A stretch of 64,000 bases of DNA from an uncultured Mycoplasmatota bacterium. GTDB taxonomy: Bacteria; Bacillota_I; Bacilli_A; RF39; UBA660. A program made the translations under genes and the position numbers. The notes beneath the pieces were generated by a model. That model had not been told where the DNA came from and did not search any database. It saw only the letters and a program-made list of their open reading frames with translations. The DNA lies in NCBI GenBank assembly GCA_900552335.1, contig URZL01000002.1, positions 1 through 64,000 on the forward strand. The letters are read 5' to 3'. Shown here one piece after another: positions 36,937-45,122 of the stretch (the stretch's first letter is position 1; each line of letters begins with the position of its first letter).

Positions 36937-36983
36937 AATAAAAAATGAAATACATTTATATAATAAATTAGGGGTTGGTCTAG

Positions 36984-37229
36984 TTGAATTATATAAATGC
37001 AAGAGTATTACAAGAGGCTAATTACATTACGAGTACAGGTCATACAATTCGTGAATTAGCGTCTATTTTTCATGTATCTAAAAGTACAGTACATAAAGAT
37101 TTACATGAGAGATTATTGGATATAGATAAAGAAAAATATAAAGAAGTAGAGGATATTTTAAAATATCATACTAATATTAGACATATTAGGGGAGGAGAAT
37201 CTACTAGAAAAAAGTATTTAAAAGGTTAG
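36984..37229 (+). CDS. spoIIID: Sporulation transcription regulator SpoIIID
   Basis: 81 residues from a TTG start with a GGGG-rich site upstream. The helix-turn-helix HTIRELASIFHVSKSTVHKDLHERL and the tail IRHIRGGESTRKKY match SpoIIID closely. It is a mother-cell regulator acting with sigma-E and upstream of sigma-K. Its presence argues for a complete mother-cell programme. Confidence 0.95.
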   Translation: MNYINARVLQEANYITSTGHTIRELASIFHVSKSTVHKDLHERLLDIDKEKYKEVEDILKYHTNIRHIRGGESTRKKYLKG

Positions 37230-37239
37230 GAATGATAAA

Positions 37240-38229
37240 GTGTTTTCGAAAGATATAGGAATTGATTTAGGAACAGCAAATGTGTTAATTTATGTAAAAG
37301 GAGAAGGAATTGTTTTAAATGAACCTAGTGTAGTAGCCTTAGATTCTACAGATGGAAGGGTACTCGCTGTAGGCCATGAAGCAAGAGAAATGTTGGGTAG
37401 AACACCAGGAAAAGTAAATGCCATTAGGCCTATGAAAGATGGTGTCATAGCTGATTTTGATGCAACTGGCTTAATGCTAGATTATTTTATAAAAAAAGTA
37501 AATGGAAAAGGTTTTGTTAGCAAACCTCGCATTTTAATTTGTTGCCCATCTAATATTACACAAGTTGAAAAAAATGCGATTAAAGAAGCTGCTGAAAGAA
37601 CAGGCGCAAAAAAAGTTTTTTTGGAAGAAGAACCAAAAGTAGCTGCAGTTGGTGCTGGATTAGATATTTCAGAGCCAATTGGGAATATGGTGATTGATAT
37701 TGGTGGTGGAACTACTGATATTGCAGTTTTATCTTTGGGAGATATTGTAACGAGTGCCTCTATTAAGGTAGCAGGCAATACATTTGATAGTGATATAACA
37801 AAGTTTATAAAAGAAAAATATAAATTATTGATTGGAGATCGTACTTCTGAAGATATTAAATTTAAGATAGGTAGAGTTTTTCCACAGGAAAAAAATGAAA
37901 AAATGAGTGTAAAAGGTAGAGATTTAGTAACTGGTCTTCCTCATACAATCACTATTTGTAGTGAAGAAATAGAAGAAGCGTTAAAAGAAAGTGCTTACAT
38001 TATTGTACATACAGCAAAATCTGTTTTGGAACAAACTCCTCCAGAGTTATCAGCAGATATTATGAATAAAGGTATTATTGTGACAGGTGGAGGAGCTTTG
38101 ATTAAGGGAATGGACAAGTTACTTGCTCATGAGTTAAAAGTTCCCGTTACGGTAGCAGAAAGTCCACTTACATGTGTTGCCTTAGGAACAGGAGTACTTT
38201 TGGATCACATTCATTTAATTGATAAGTAA
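37240..38229 (+). CDS. mbl: MreB-family actin-like protein (Mbl)
   Basis: 329 residues from a GTG start. Actin-fold motifs are present: phosphate 1 GIDLGTANVLIY, phosphate 2 VIDIGGGTTDIAV and adenosine GIIVTGGGALIKG. Placement directly after spoIIID identifies Mbl rather than MreB, as in B. subtilis. It positions the elongasome at the membrane. Confidence 0.93.
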   Translation: MFSKDIGIDLGTANVLIYVKGEGIVLNEPSVVALDSTDGRVLAVGHEAREMLGRTPGKVNAIRPMKDGVIADFDATGLMLDYFIKKVNGKGFVSKPRILICCPSNITQVEKNAIKEAAERTGAKKVFLEEEPKVAAVGAGLDISEPIGNMVIDIGGGTTDIAVLSLGDIVTSASIKVAGNTFDSDITKFIKEKYKLLIGDRTSEDIKFKIGRVFPQEKNEKMSVKGRDLVTGLPHTITICSEEIEEALKESAYIIVHTAKSVLEQTPPELSADIMNKGIIVTGGGALIKGMDKLLAHELKVPVTVAESPLTCVALGTGVLLDHIHLIDK

Positions 38230-38243
38230 ATATCGTAGGATAT

Positions 38244-38810
38244 TTATTTTTTTACATATTGTTTCTTTTTCATGGATTGATGGAATGCTGTTACATATGA
38301 AAAACTGTATTTATTGGTTCCATAGTAATCAGTATTGTTTAGTAATTCTTCCATTGCTTCTTTTTCTGTTTTTACTTGATTATAAAAGCGATTAGAAGTC
38401 ATAGCATCATAACTATCTGCAATCGCAATTATTTTTGACAATTTTGGAATTTCTTTTTCTGTTTTATGATAAGGATATCCACTACCATCTAGTCTTTCAT
38501 GGTGGGATATGATGATATTTTTAATGTCCATCATAGATTCTGGTAATAAAGAATACCCGAATTCTACGTGGTGTTGGAGTAATCGATATTCTTCTTTTGT
38601 CAATTTTTCCTCTTTTTCTAATAAATTAACAGGAATAAATATTTTACCTATATCATGGAGCAAAGAAGAATAAAAAAGTAAGTTCATTTCAGAAATGGAC
38701 AAATTTAATTGCTTTCCAATTTCATTTGCATAATAGGCAACTCTACAAACATGTGCATAAGTATTTTTATCGTATAACGATAATAAAATAGTAAGTAAGT
38801 TTTTCCCCAT
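38244..38810 (-). CDS. HD-GYP domain c-di-GMP phosphodiesterase
   Basis: 188 residues from the start at 38810, preceded by GGAGG. It has LLHDIGKIFIP (HD pair), HHVEFGYSLL and the GYP-type motif HHERLDGSGYP, with IIAIADSYDAMTS after it. There is no receiver, PAS or membrane segment, so the protein is a stand-alone cytoplasmic HD-GYP enzyme, which in characterised cases hydrolyses cyclic di-GMP. Convergent with mbl. It is the only cyclic-dinucleotide enzyme in the window; no GGDEF protein was seen. Confidence 0.85.
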   Translation of the reverse strand: MGKNLLTILLSLYDKNTYAHVCRVAYYANEIGKQLNLSISEMNLLFYSSLLHDIGKIFIPVNLLEKEEKLTKEEYRLLQHHVEFGYSLLPESMMDIKNIIISHHERLDGSGYPYHKTEKEIPKLSKIIAIADSYDAMTSNRFYNQVKTEKEAMEELLNNTDYYGTNKYSFSYVTAFHQSMKKKQYVKK

Positions 38811-38965
38811 GTTTACCTCCTTTCTTAACGTATTATTGCTGTTTTTGGGGGAAATACCTAAATTTATCCACAAGTTTATTAAAAAAAATCATTTTTCATA
38901 AAAAATTATCTACTTTTCCACCACAAAATAAAAAATCAATGTTATAATGAACGAAAGGTGATATT

Positions 38966-40024
38966 ATGAATTCAGATGTAATAACAAGAACATTGTTAAT
39001 GGTTTTGGTTCCATTTTTGTTTGTGGTATTAATTATTCCCTATATCAAAAAAATTGCCAAAGCAATTAATGCAATTGATATGCCTAGAACAAGACATATC
39101 CATAAAGTTCCAACCCCAAAGTTAGGAGGATTAGCTATTTTTTTAGGCTTTCTTCTTGGTTATATGATTTTTGGAACACATAGTGCTACCATGAATGCCA
39201 TTTTAATAGGAAGTTTTATTATTATTATAACGGGTGTCATTGACGATGTGAGTGAATTATCACCAGTTCATAAATTAATAGGTCAATTAGCAGCAGCACT
39301 TGTTATTACGGTGTATGGTAAACTATTAATTATTGATGTAAGTGCTTTCGGTTTTTATATTAACTTTAGTTTTTTATCCTATCCTCTTACTATCTTTTTT
39401 ATCATTGGATGCATCAATTGTATAAATTTAATTGATGGACTAGATGGACTTTCGGGTGGTATTAGTTCTATTTATTATTTAACAGTTGGTATCATTGCGT
39501 TAATGCAGGGAAAAACTGGTTTAGATTATGTCCTAACTTTTGTAATGTTAGGTTCTGTATTAGGATTTTTGATTTATAATTTTAATCCGGCAAGTATTTT
39601 TGCTGGAGATTCTGGTTCTATGTTTATGGGATTTATTATTTCCGTTATCGCCCTTTTAGGATTTAAGAATGTAACGATGACTTCTTTAATTATTCCTTTA
39701 CTTATTATTGCCTTACCAATTTTAGATACTTTATTTGCTATTGTAAGAAGAATTTTAAAGGGGCAAAATCCAGCTCTTGGAGATAAAGCTCATATTCATC
39801 ATCAATTATTGAATCGAAATTTATCCACAAAAACAACAGTTATTATTATCTATATCATTGATGCTTTGTTTGCTATGGCCTCTATTGTTTATGTATTAAA
39901 TGATGCAACTTTAGGATATATCCTATATGGTATTTTATCAGTGATTATTTTGATATTTGTGGCAAAAACAGATGTTGTTTTTGATGATTCCATTCGTAAT
40001 AAATTTAAAATACGTCATAAGTAA
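38966..40024 (+). CDS. tagO: Undecaprenyl-phosphate GlcNAc-1-phosphate transferase (TagO/WecA)
   Basis: 352 residues with about eleven hydrophobic helices. The polyprenyl-phosphate transferase motifs are DDVSELSPVHKL, NLIDGLDGLSGG, FNPASIFAGDSGS and the HIHHQLL loop (DKAHIHHQLL), which distinguish the WecA/TagO group from MraY. It starts wall teichoic acid or similar cell-surface polymers. Followed by a terminator. Confidence 0.93.
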   Translation: MNSDVITRTLLMVLVPFLFVVLIIPYIKKIAKAINAIDMPRTRHIHKVPTPKLGGLAIFLGFLLGYMIFGTHSATMNAILIGSFIIIITGVIDDVSELSPVHKLIGQLAAALVITVYGKLLIIDVSAFGFYINFSFLSYPLTIFFIIGCINCINLIDGLDGLSGGISSIYYLTVGIIALMQGKTGLDYVLTFVMLGSVLGFLIYNFNPASIFAGDSGSMFMGFIISVIALLGFKNVTMTSLIIPLLIIALPILDTLFAIVRRILKGQNPALGDKAHIHHQLLNRNLSTKTTVIIIYIIDALFAMASIVYVLNDATLGYILYGILSVIILIFVAKTDVVFDDSIRNKFKIRHK

Positions 40025-40035
40025 CGTATTTTTTT
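40008..40035 (+). terminator. tagO terminator
   Basis: AAATACGT / ACGTATTT stem overlapping the tagO stop, then a T run. Confidence 0.8.
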
Positions 40036-40068
40036 CTTTATTTTGGAAACAGTATTAATGGTGATACT

Positions 40069-40785
40069 ATGAATGTAAATGAAGCTCTTAGTGTAATTCC
40101 AAGAAGTTTAATATCCTTATTAATTTTATTTTTTATCACAAAACTAATTGGTAGAAAACAAGTTTCGGAATTAAGTTTATTTGATTATGTAATAGGAATT
40201 TCAATTGGAAATTTTGCAGCGGAAACAACGATGAATTTTGAGGGACAGTTTATTAATGGTATTGTTGCCGTTATCACTTTTGGTATATTTGCTTATTTAG
40301 TATCTATTCTTACTATGAAAAGCATTTTTTTTAGGAGATTTTTGATGGGGTCACCTGTTGTGATAATAGAAGATGGAAATATCTTGGAAAAAAGTTTGAA
40401 AAAGATGCAAATTGATGTAAATGATTTATTAGAACAAATTCGTAGTGGTGGATATTTTGATTTAAATGAAGTAGCATATGCTATTATGGAAACTAACGGA
40501 AAGATTAGTATATTACCTAAAAATGAATATAAACCAGTAATTAATAAAGATATGAATATTAAAAAAGAAAAAGCTAGTTTATGCGCTAATGTAATTATAG
40601 ATTCTCATATTATGAAAAATAATTTAAAGAGAATGAATAAAACAGAAGAATGGTTACTACATGAATTAAAAGTAAAAGGATATACTTCACTAGAAAATAT
40701 ATTGCTTGCAACTATGGATGAAAATGGTAAAGTTAGTTTATATGAAAAAAATAATAATGCCCAAAAATTAGAAATATTAGAATAA
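40069..40785 (+). CDS. DUF421 (YetF-like) membrane protein
   Basis: 238 residues. Three N-terminal helices include ITKLIGRKQVSELSLFDYVIGISIGN, the DUF421 hallmark, followed by a YetF-type alpha/beta domain with SPVVIIEDGNI and RSGGYFDLNEVAYAIME. In Bacillus such proteins are associated with spore membranes or stress; the activity is unknown. Confidence 0.88.
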   Translation: MNVNEALSVIPRSLISLLILFFITKLIGRKQVSELSLFDYVIGISIGNFAAETTMNFEGQFINGIVAVITFGIFAYLVSILTMKSIFFRRFLMGSPVVIIEDGNILEKSLKKMQIDVNDLLEQIRSGGYFDLNEVAYAIMETNGKISILPKNEYKPVINKDMNIKKEKASLCANVIIDSHIMKNNLKRMNKTEEWLLHELKVKGYTSLENILLATMDENGKVSLYEKNNNAQKLEILE

Positions 40786-40813
40786 AAATTGACTACAGAG
40801 AGCCAATTTTTTT
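40785..40813. terminator. Bidirectional terminator
   Basis: AAAATTG / CAATTTT with an inner CT / AG, between convergent genes. Confidence 0.7.
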
Positions 40814-41392
40814 GTTTATTTCTTTTTTCATTTTAGATTTTAATTTTTTATTTATTTTATTTCTTCCTTTTTTATTAAATATATAGATGATTATTAAAAT
40901 AATTACAACAATAATAAAATATAGATAATCATTTGATTCACTCCATATATTTTTCTTTTCTTTTTGAGCTTCTATTTGTGATATTTGAAGTTGATTTGTA
41001 TAGGTATAGTCTCCATATAAATAAGTTACTTTTCCTAATCCTTCTTTGATAATTAGGTCTTGTAGTAATTCATCGTCCACAAATACCCAAACAAGATGTC
41101 GATCATATTTATCATATTTGTCAGAGTTTTTATCATATTCAATTTCTATTTTCTTTGCATTTGTTAATAAAGCACAAGTAAAATTACTAGCTTCTTTTCC
41201 ATAAGGTTCTATTTTATTTGTAGATTCTGGTGTATTGATTGCTAGAAATCTAGCTTTTATTTTTTCATCGTTTAAGTAAAACCATGCAGTATCTCCATCC
41301 ACACATTTTGCAAGTGTTACGTTTTCCTTGGCAAGTATATTGCTTATCCACAAAAAAGAAAGAAGAATTAAAATTATTTTTATTTTTTTCAT
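40793..41392 (-). CDS. Membrane-anchored thermonuclease-like (SNase) protein
   Basis: 199 residues: an N-terminal signal sequence (IKIILILLSFLWISNILA), a staphylococcal-nuclease OB fold with DGDT, ARFLAINTPES and DRHLVWVFVDDE (the catalytic Arg-Glu-Arg pattern looks intact), and a C-terminal transmembrane helix (LYFIIVVIILIIIYIF) with a lysine-rich tail. The nuclease domain should lie outside the cell, where it could degrade extracellular DNA. Confidence 0.85.
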   Translation of the reverse strand: MKKIKIILILLSFLWISNILAKENVTLAKCVDGDTAWFYLNDEKIKARFLAINTPESTNKIEPYGKEASNFTCALLTNAKKIEIEYDKNSDKYDKYDRHLVWVFVDDELLQDLIIKEGLGKVTYLYGDYTYTNQLQISQIEAQKEKKNIWSESNDYLYFIIVVIILIIIYIFNKKGRNKINKKLKSKMKKEINKKIGSL

Positions 41393-41479
41393 ATTCTCAC
41401 CATATGTATTATATCAAAATTTGACAAGTTTTGAAAAATAATATAGTATACTTTACTAAATTCAAAAGGGGGAAATAAA

Positions 41480-42199
41480 ATGATTTTATATAGAGCATTA
41501 AATGAGGAAGATTTGAAGAGTTTATATTTGGATGGAATGATTACATCATCTTTGATAAATTCATATGAAAATAGAACAAATGCTTCAAAAGAGGTTCAGA
41601 AAAAATTAACAGAATTTTATAAAAAATGTTATGAAGAATTAGATGAGTCATTTTTGTTAAGCTTGATATATGGTCATATCAATGGAAAATTAGTGAATGC
41701 AAAAAGAAGTCCATGGATATCCACAACTAGTGATTTTTTCACTGCTTATAATTATGCAACTTTAAATAAGTGTGCGGGAGATGGATTAAAAAGACGTTCT
41801 ATTTTATGTTTTGAAATAGATGATAATCAAATCATTAATACTATTTATGAATTAAAAAATAAGAGTTTAGAAAATGGAACTGCTTTTAATTTAACTAATA
41901 ATAGATTAGCTAATTATCGAAAAGATAACCTTATTTTACCTTATGAAACAAAGTGTAAAATAAAAGAAAAAGGTCTTAATTTTAGCATTAGTAATTATGC
42001 TACAGCAGATAGTATGTACTTAATTGTAAATTCTATCAAACTAGGGAACTATCTTTTATTAGATCCCTTACAGCAAGATTTATTAATTCATCAGTATGGT
42101 AATGATGTTACAAATTATATTGAAAAAATAGTTAAATCCTTAGAATATAAGGAAGAAGTGGTGACTTCCTCTTTACAATTTTATAAAAAAATGATATAA
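41480..42199 (+). CDS. Possible ADP-ribosyltransferase-like protein
   Basis: 239 residues, start after AAAGGGGG. The first strand LYRALNEEDL places an Arg near the N-terminus, and RSPWISTTSDFFTAYNYA resembles the STS strand-helix of arginine-type (R-S-E) ADP-ribosyltransferases. A clear catalytic Glu-x-Glu was not identified, so the assignment rests on partial motifs. No signal peptide and no immunity or hydrolase partner is adjacent; typA follows. Confidence 0.35.
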   Translation: MILYRALNEEDLKSLYLDGMITSSLINSYENRTNASKEVQKKLTEFYKKCYEELDESFLLSLIYGHINGKLVNAKRSPWISTTSDFFTAYNYATLNKCAGDGLKRRSILCFEIDDNQIINTIYELKNKSLENGTAFNLTNNRLANYRKDNLILPYETKCKIKEKGLNFSISNYATADSMYLIVNSIKLGNYLLLDPLQQDLLIHQYGNDVTNYIEKIVKSLEYKEEVVTSSLQFYKKMI

Positions 42200-42200
42200 T
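42172..42200 (+). promoter_or_regulatory. typA promoter
   Basis: TTTACA, 17-base spacer, TATAAT, inside the 3' end of the preceding gene. Confidence 0.65.
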
Positions 42201-42225
42201 TACACGGTTGATTGGGAGTGAATAT

Positions 42226-44043
42226 ATGAAGAAAATTAAAAATATTGCTATCATAGCACACGTAGACCACGGAAAAACAACTTTAGTAGATCAATTATTA
42301 AAACAATCTGGTACGTTTAGAGCAAATGAAAATGTTGATGAAAGAGCTATGGATTCTAATGATATTGAAAGAGAAAGAGGAATCACAATTTTAGCAAAAA
42401 CAACAGCAATTAATTATAAAGATTATCGTATTAATATTCTAGATACACCAGGACATGCTGATTTTGGTGGAGAAGTAGAAAGAATTATGAATATGGTGGA
42501 TGGTGTTCTTTTAGTAGTAGATGCTTATGAAGGAACAATGCCTCAAACAAGATTTGTTTTGAAAAAAGCTTTAGAAGCAGGTGTAACACCAATTGTAGTT
42601 GTCAATAAAATTGATAAAGATACAGCTCGTCCACTTGAAGTAGTAGATGAAGTATTAGATTTATTTATTGAATTAGGTGCAGATGAGTCACAATTGGATT
42701 TCCCTGTTATTTATGCTTCTGCGATTAAAGGAACTAGTAGTTTAGACCCAGATATTTCTACTCAAAAAGAAACAATGGATCCAATTTTTGAAACTATTAT
42801 TGAACATATTCCATCACCAAAACATGAAGAAGGTAGTTTACAATTTCAACCTGCTTTATTAGATTACAATGATTTCGTAGGAAGAATTGGTATTGGCGTT
42901 GTTAAAAGAGGAACTATTAAAGTAAATCAAATGGTTTCCTGTGTACGTTTAGATGGCTCTGTTAAACAATTTAGAATTGCTAAAATGTTTGGATATCTTG
43001 GATTAAAAAGAATCGAAATTACAGAAGCAGAGGCTGGTGACATTATTGCTATAGCAGGTTTACCAGATATCAGTGTTGGAGAAACAGTTTGTGAGGTTGG
43101 AAAAGAAGATGCACTTCCATTATTACGTATTGATGAACCAACTTTACAAATGACATTTGGTGTAAATACTTCTCCATTTGTAGGTAGAGAAGGAAAAATT
43201 ATTACAGCTAGAAAAATTGAAGAAAGATTATTAAAAGAAACAGAACGAGACGTATCTTTAAAAGTAGAACCAAATGATAGTGAATCCTTTATTGTATCAG
43301 GTAGAGGAGAGTTACACTTATCTATTTTGATTGAAAATATGCGTAGAGAAGGTTTTGAACTCCAAGTTTCTAAACCAGTAGTAATTATTAAAGAAATTGA
43401 CGGTGTAAAATGTGAACCAGTAGAAGATGTTCAAATTGATGTTCCAGAAGAATATGTAGGAAATGTAATAGAAGCTCTAGGAAATAGAGAAGGAATTATG
43501 GAAAATATGATTAATCATGAAAATCAAGTCCGTTTATTATATACTGTTCCATCTCGTGGATTAATTGGTTTTTCTACAGAATTTATGACAATGACAAAAG
43601 GATATGGAATGATTAACCATACTTACAAAGAATATCGTAAAATGACTTCAAGCAATGTTGGAGAAAGAAAATTAGGCGTTTTAGTTTCTATGGAAAATGG
43701 TAAAGCTACAGCTTATGCTTTAGGCGCTTTGGAAGACCGTGGTATTATGTTCGTAGAACCTGGTACAGATATTTATGAAGGTATGATTGTTGGAGAACAT
43801 TCTCATGAAGATGATTTAGCAGTTAATCCAGTTAAAGGTAAAAACTTAACAAATACTAGAAGTGCTGGAAAAGATCATACAGTTGTGTTAAAAAGACCAA
43901 GACAAATGAGTTTGGAATATTGTCTAGATTATATTAATAGTGATGAACTTGTAGAAGTTACACCTTTGAATTTCAGACTTAGAAAAAGAATTTTGAATAC
44001 ACAAGAAAGAAAAAAATATAATTTCAACAAAAAAAATGCTTAG
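42226..44043 (+). CDS. typA: GTP-binding protein TypA/BipA
   Basis: 605 residues from the ATG at 42226, preceded by GGGAGTGA. The G1 box AHVDHGKT is at 11-18, [14 protein letters not shown] is G3 and [10 protein letters not shown] is G4, then EF-G-like domains and the BipA C-terminal domain ([34 protein letters not shown]). It is a translational GTPase acting in ribosome assembly and stress. Confidence 0.96.
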   Translation: MKKIKNIAIIAHVDHGKTTLVDQLLKQSGTFRANENVDERAMDSNDIERERGITILAKTTAINYKDYRINILDTPGHADFGGEVERIMNMVDGVLLVVDAYEGTMPQTRFVLKKALEAGVTPIVVVNKIDKDTARPLEVVDEVLDLFIELGADESQLDFPVIYASAIKGTSSLDPDISTQKETMDPIFETIIEHIPSPKHEEGSLQFQPALLDYNDFVGRIGIGVVKRGTIKVNQMVSCVRLDGSVKQFRIAKMFGYLGLKRIEITEAEAGDIIAIAGLPDISVGETVCEVGKEDALPLLRIDEPTLQMTFGVNTSPFVGREGKIITARKIEERLLKETERDVSLKVEPNDSESFIVSGRGELHLSILIENMRREGFELQVSKPVVIIKEIDGVKCEPVEDVQIDVPEEYVGNVIEALGNREGIMENMINHENQVRLLYTVPSRGLIGFSTEFMTMTKGYGMINHTYKEYRKMTSSNVGERKLGVLVSMENGKATAYALGALEDRGIMFVEPGTDIYEGMIVGEHSHEDDLAVNPVKGKNLTNTRSAGKDHTVVLKRPRQMSLEYCLDYINSDELVEVTPLNFRLRKRILNTQERKKYNFNKKNA

Positions 44044-44062
44044 TTTTTCTAAGTATTTTTTT
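44032..44062. terminator. typA terminator
   Basis: AAAAATGCTTAG / CTAAGTATTTTT stem-loop with a T7 run, overlapping the typA stop; may also serve the convergent gene. Confidence 0.8.
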
Positions 44063-44285
44063 ATTCTTCATCAAACATATTTTTAATAGAAACTTCCAAA
44101 ATATCGGCAATGTGTTCTAAATTATCTAGTGAGATCGTTTGATGTGTCACTGATTCTAGTTTAGCAATTAAACTATCACTTACCATTGCTTTATCTGCAA
44201 GTTCTTTTTGAGTCCAACCTTTTAATTTTCTGTATTTTTTAATATTTTGTCCTACAATATCATAAATATCTCTTTTTACTTCCAT
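44061..44285 (-). CDS. XRE-family transcriptional regulator
   Basis: 74 residues from the start at 44285, eight bases after AAGGGG. The single helix-turn-helix NIKKYRKLKGWTQKELADKAMVSDSLIAKLE is followed by a short dimer helix. It carries no sensor domain, and its target is unknown; the gene is alone on this strand. Confidence 0.8.
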   Translation of the reverse strand: MEVKRDIYDIVGQNIKKYRKLKGWTQKELADKAMVSDSLIAKLESVTHQTISLDNLEHIADILEVSIKNMFDEE

Positions 44286-44521
44286 GTACGTCACCCCTTT
44301 TATTTTCTCATATAAAACTGAAATATAATATAGATTAATAGTCTATACTATTTTCCACTCTAGTAGTAGTATGTTCTTTTTGTGTAAATATTTACATATA
44401 TTATTGTAAGTCATTTAAAAATGTGATAAAGTATACTTGATTTGTTAGTTATTTTGTTCCTTTCCTAATTGAAAAGATAAGATAAGTTTAATGAAATCAA
44501 TAATTGGAAAGGAGTTTATTT

Positions 44522-44707
44522 ATGCAAGACGAAAAAATTATTTGCAAAGATTGTGGTAAAGAATTTATTTTTACTGTTAGAGATCAAGAATTTTATGCTG
44601 AAAAAGGTTTCCAAAATAAACCAGTTAGATGCAAAGAATGTAGACAAGCAAAAAAAGATAGAATTGAAAATTCAAGAAAATCTTTTAATGATGCTAGAAA
44701 TAATTAA
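44522..44707 (+). CDS. Small zinc-ribbon protein
   Basis: 61 residues from the ATG at 44522, preceded by AAAGGAG. Two cysteine pairs, ICKDCGKEF and RCKECRQAKK, frame a zinc-ribbon like that of small CxxC-x-CxxC proteins common in Bacillota. The tail is basic and polar. The function is unknown; nucleic-acid binding is plausible. Confidence 0.75.
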   Translation: MQDEKIICKDCGKEFIFTVRDQEFYAEKGFQNKPVRCKECRQAKKDRIENSRKSFNDARNN

Positions 44708-44735
44708 AAACTCTTATTTTTTAAGAGTTTTTTTG
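44706..44735. terminator. Intrinsic terminator between convergent genes
   Basis: AAAAACTCTTA / TAAGAGTTTTT stem, T7 run. Confidence 0.8.
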
Positions 44736-45113
44736 TATTTTATTTTCTAAGTAGTAGTTTCTCAATTCTTTAAATCTTTGGTAATGAATAATTTCTCTTT
44801 GTCTTAAAAAAGATAATGGAGCTAAAACAGATATATCATTAGTCAAATCCATTAAATGTTCATAAGTAGCGCGAGCTCTTTGTTCTGCGGCCATATCACT
44901 TTCAATATCTGCTATAAAGTCACCACTTGTTTCAATGTAAGACGTTGTAAAAGGCACTCCCATAGCATCAGCAGGGAATAAGGCAGTATCATGTTCAGCA
45001 AATATGCCACCTAAACCAGCTTGTTTCATTTCTTCTATTGTTGCTCCTTTTGTTAATTGATAAATCATGGCACCAATCATTTCTAAATGAGCTAATTCAT
45101 TTTTACAAGTATG
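44721..45113 (-). pseudogene. cotJC: 3' fragment of cotJC (manganese-catalase-like spore coat protein), split by the prophage
   Basis: The frame is open from about 45113 and reads TCKNELAHLEMIGAMIYQL, continuing with DAMGVPFTTSYIETSGDFIADIE, MAAEQRARATYEHL and FLRQREIIHYQRF, the C-terminal two-thirds of CotJC/manganese catalase. ELAHLEM and the later Glu/His positions are di-manganese ligands of the family. About 70 N-terminal residues are missing because the sequence switches to prophage DNA. An intact family member is about 190-200 residues. The missing 5' part should lie at the far prophage end. Confidence 0.85.
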
Positions 45114-45122
45114 TTATCAGTT
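45100..45122. other. Probable prophage-host attachment junction
   Basis: Between the last cotJC-like codons (about 45105-45113) and the recombinase stop at 45121 the sequence leaves the host gene. Large serine recombinases use short core sequences next to their own gene, so the crossover probably lies here. The exact core cannot be fixed without the other end. Confidence 0.5.
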
